64,000 bases of DNA from Flammeovirgaceae bacterium UBA6059 (GTDB lineage: Bacteria; Bacteroidota; Bacteroidia; Cytophagales; Cyclobacteriaceae): NCBI GenBank assembly GCA_002435755.1, contig DIYH01000016.1, positions 779 to 64,778 of the forward strand. The letters run 5' to 3'. How positions within the stretch are numbered: the first letter of the stretch is position 1; each line of letters begins with the position of its first letter. Of the stretch, positions 63,809-64,000 are shown in pieces. The position numbers and the translations under genes are program-made. A model generated the notes under the pieces. That model saw only the letters and a program-made list of their open reading frames with translations. It did not search any database and was not told the DNA's origin.

Positions 63809-64000
63809 TTAATCGTTAAAAATGAAGAACCCATAGCCTCCCGGATCTCTGATGATGATATTGTCGACTATGCCTTCCTTGTTAAAGTGAGTGATCTCTT
63901 CGGTGATAGGAATGTTGGCCTCTCTGATTTTTTGGATGACTTCTAGGTTTTTGCCGCTGTTGAAGTAGGTAAACGATGGATTGAAAAACAAATGTGGGCA
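63809..64000 (-). CDS. VOC (glyoxalase-like) protein, C-terminal part
   Basis: The reading frame is open to the end of the window, so the gene continues beyond it; about 64 residues are visible. The final strand D-N-I-I-I-R-D-P-G-G-Y-G-F-F-I-F-N-D resembles the D-P-x-G-x-x-x-x-F ending of vicinal-oxygen-chelate proteins. The start and the metal ligands are outside the window. Likely a glyoxalase/dioxygenase relative. Confidence 0.65.
   Translation of the reverse strand, partial: CPHLFFNPSFTYFNSGKNLEVIQKIREANIPITEEITHFNKEGIVDNIIIRDPGGYGFFIFND

Noticed and set aside
1..64000. tRNA, rRNA, CRISPR, prophage, insertion sequence or toxin-antitoxin modules
   Set aside because: I looked through all gaps and genes on both strands and found no cloverleaf, spaced repeats, transposase, integrase, capsid or toxin-like genes.

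Overview
The window reads as a chromosomal, housekeeping-rich segment of a Bacteroidota bacterium, most likely a Cytophagales-type marine or soil organism. The reasons are: promoters of the Bacteroidota form (TTG near -33 and TAnnTTTG near -7) at several starts; weak or absent Shine-Dalgarno sequences; a secreted protein ending in a type IX secretion-like tail; a phosphoserine phosphatase/phosphoglycerate dehydrogenase fusion; a small histone H1-like protein; a GPP34 protein; and a PadR-plus-large-permease pair. There is no rRNA, tRNA, CRISPR array, prophage or insertion sequence that I can recognise. Coding density is high and most genes are full length.

Layout. 1-5.6 kb: YceI-like protein with a palindromic operator, Bcp peroxiredoxin, a histidine-phosphatase lipoprotein, a gap filled with hairpin repeats, a GH113-like glycosidase and an MMPL-type exporter. 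5.6-10 kb: thyA-sdaAB-tolC-hlyD run. 10-13 kb: a PadR regulator with a FtsX/MacB-type permease, facing the efflux genes. 13-18 kb: maf, a DUF1015 protein, biotin carboxylase, an alpha-oxoamine synthase (serine palmitoyltransferase or cysteate acyltransferase type) and a histone H1-like protein. 18-25.7 kb: a nine-gene minus-strand run starting with an ECF sigma factor, then anti-sigma, a Spy-like protein, an outer-membrane protein, xseA, xseB, ligA, DUF6913 and dapA. 25.8-31 kb: MarR regulator, universal stress protein, serC, a candidate structured RNA, and the serB-serA fusion. 31-37.7 kb: membrane-anchored alpha/beta hydrolase, a 1054-residue Asp-box (VPS10/sortilin-like) secreted protein, aldo/keto reductase. 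37.8-45.5 kb: Na+/H+ antiporter, GPP34, lipoprotein, K+ channel, GH15 and trehalose synthase/phosphatase. 45.6-56.2 kb: exonuclease, mpl, dnaB, oxidoreductase, TPR protein, etfBA, BFN-UVR nuclease, nucleoside transporter, secreted beta-rich protein. 56.2-64 kb: MFS, thioesterase, DinB-like, AI-2E permease, SRPBCC, then DUF1214-sulfotransferase-SDR, and a cut-off VOC protein.

How the parts fit. Serine is made by SerBA and SerC and consumed by SdaAB and probably by the oxoamine synthase. Trehalose is made and hydrolysed by two convergent genes. DNA replication and repair genes (dnaB, ligA, xseAB, DEDDh exonuclease, thyA, maf) are scattered among envelope genes. The points most worth following up are a heavily over-represented octamer (CCGRTAGG), a candidate 250-nt structured RNA with its own promoter and terminator between serBA and serC, covarying hairpin repeats at 1.85-2.27 kb, and the DUF1214-sulfotransferase-SDR operon of unknown product.
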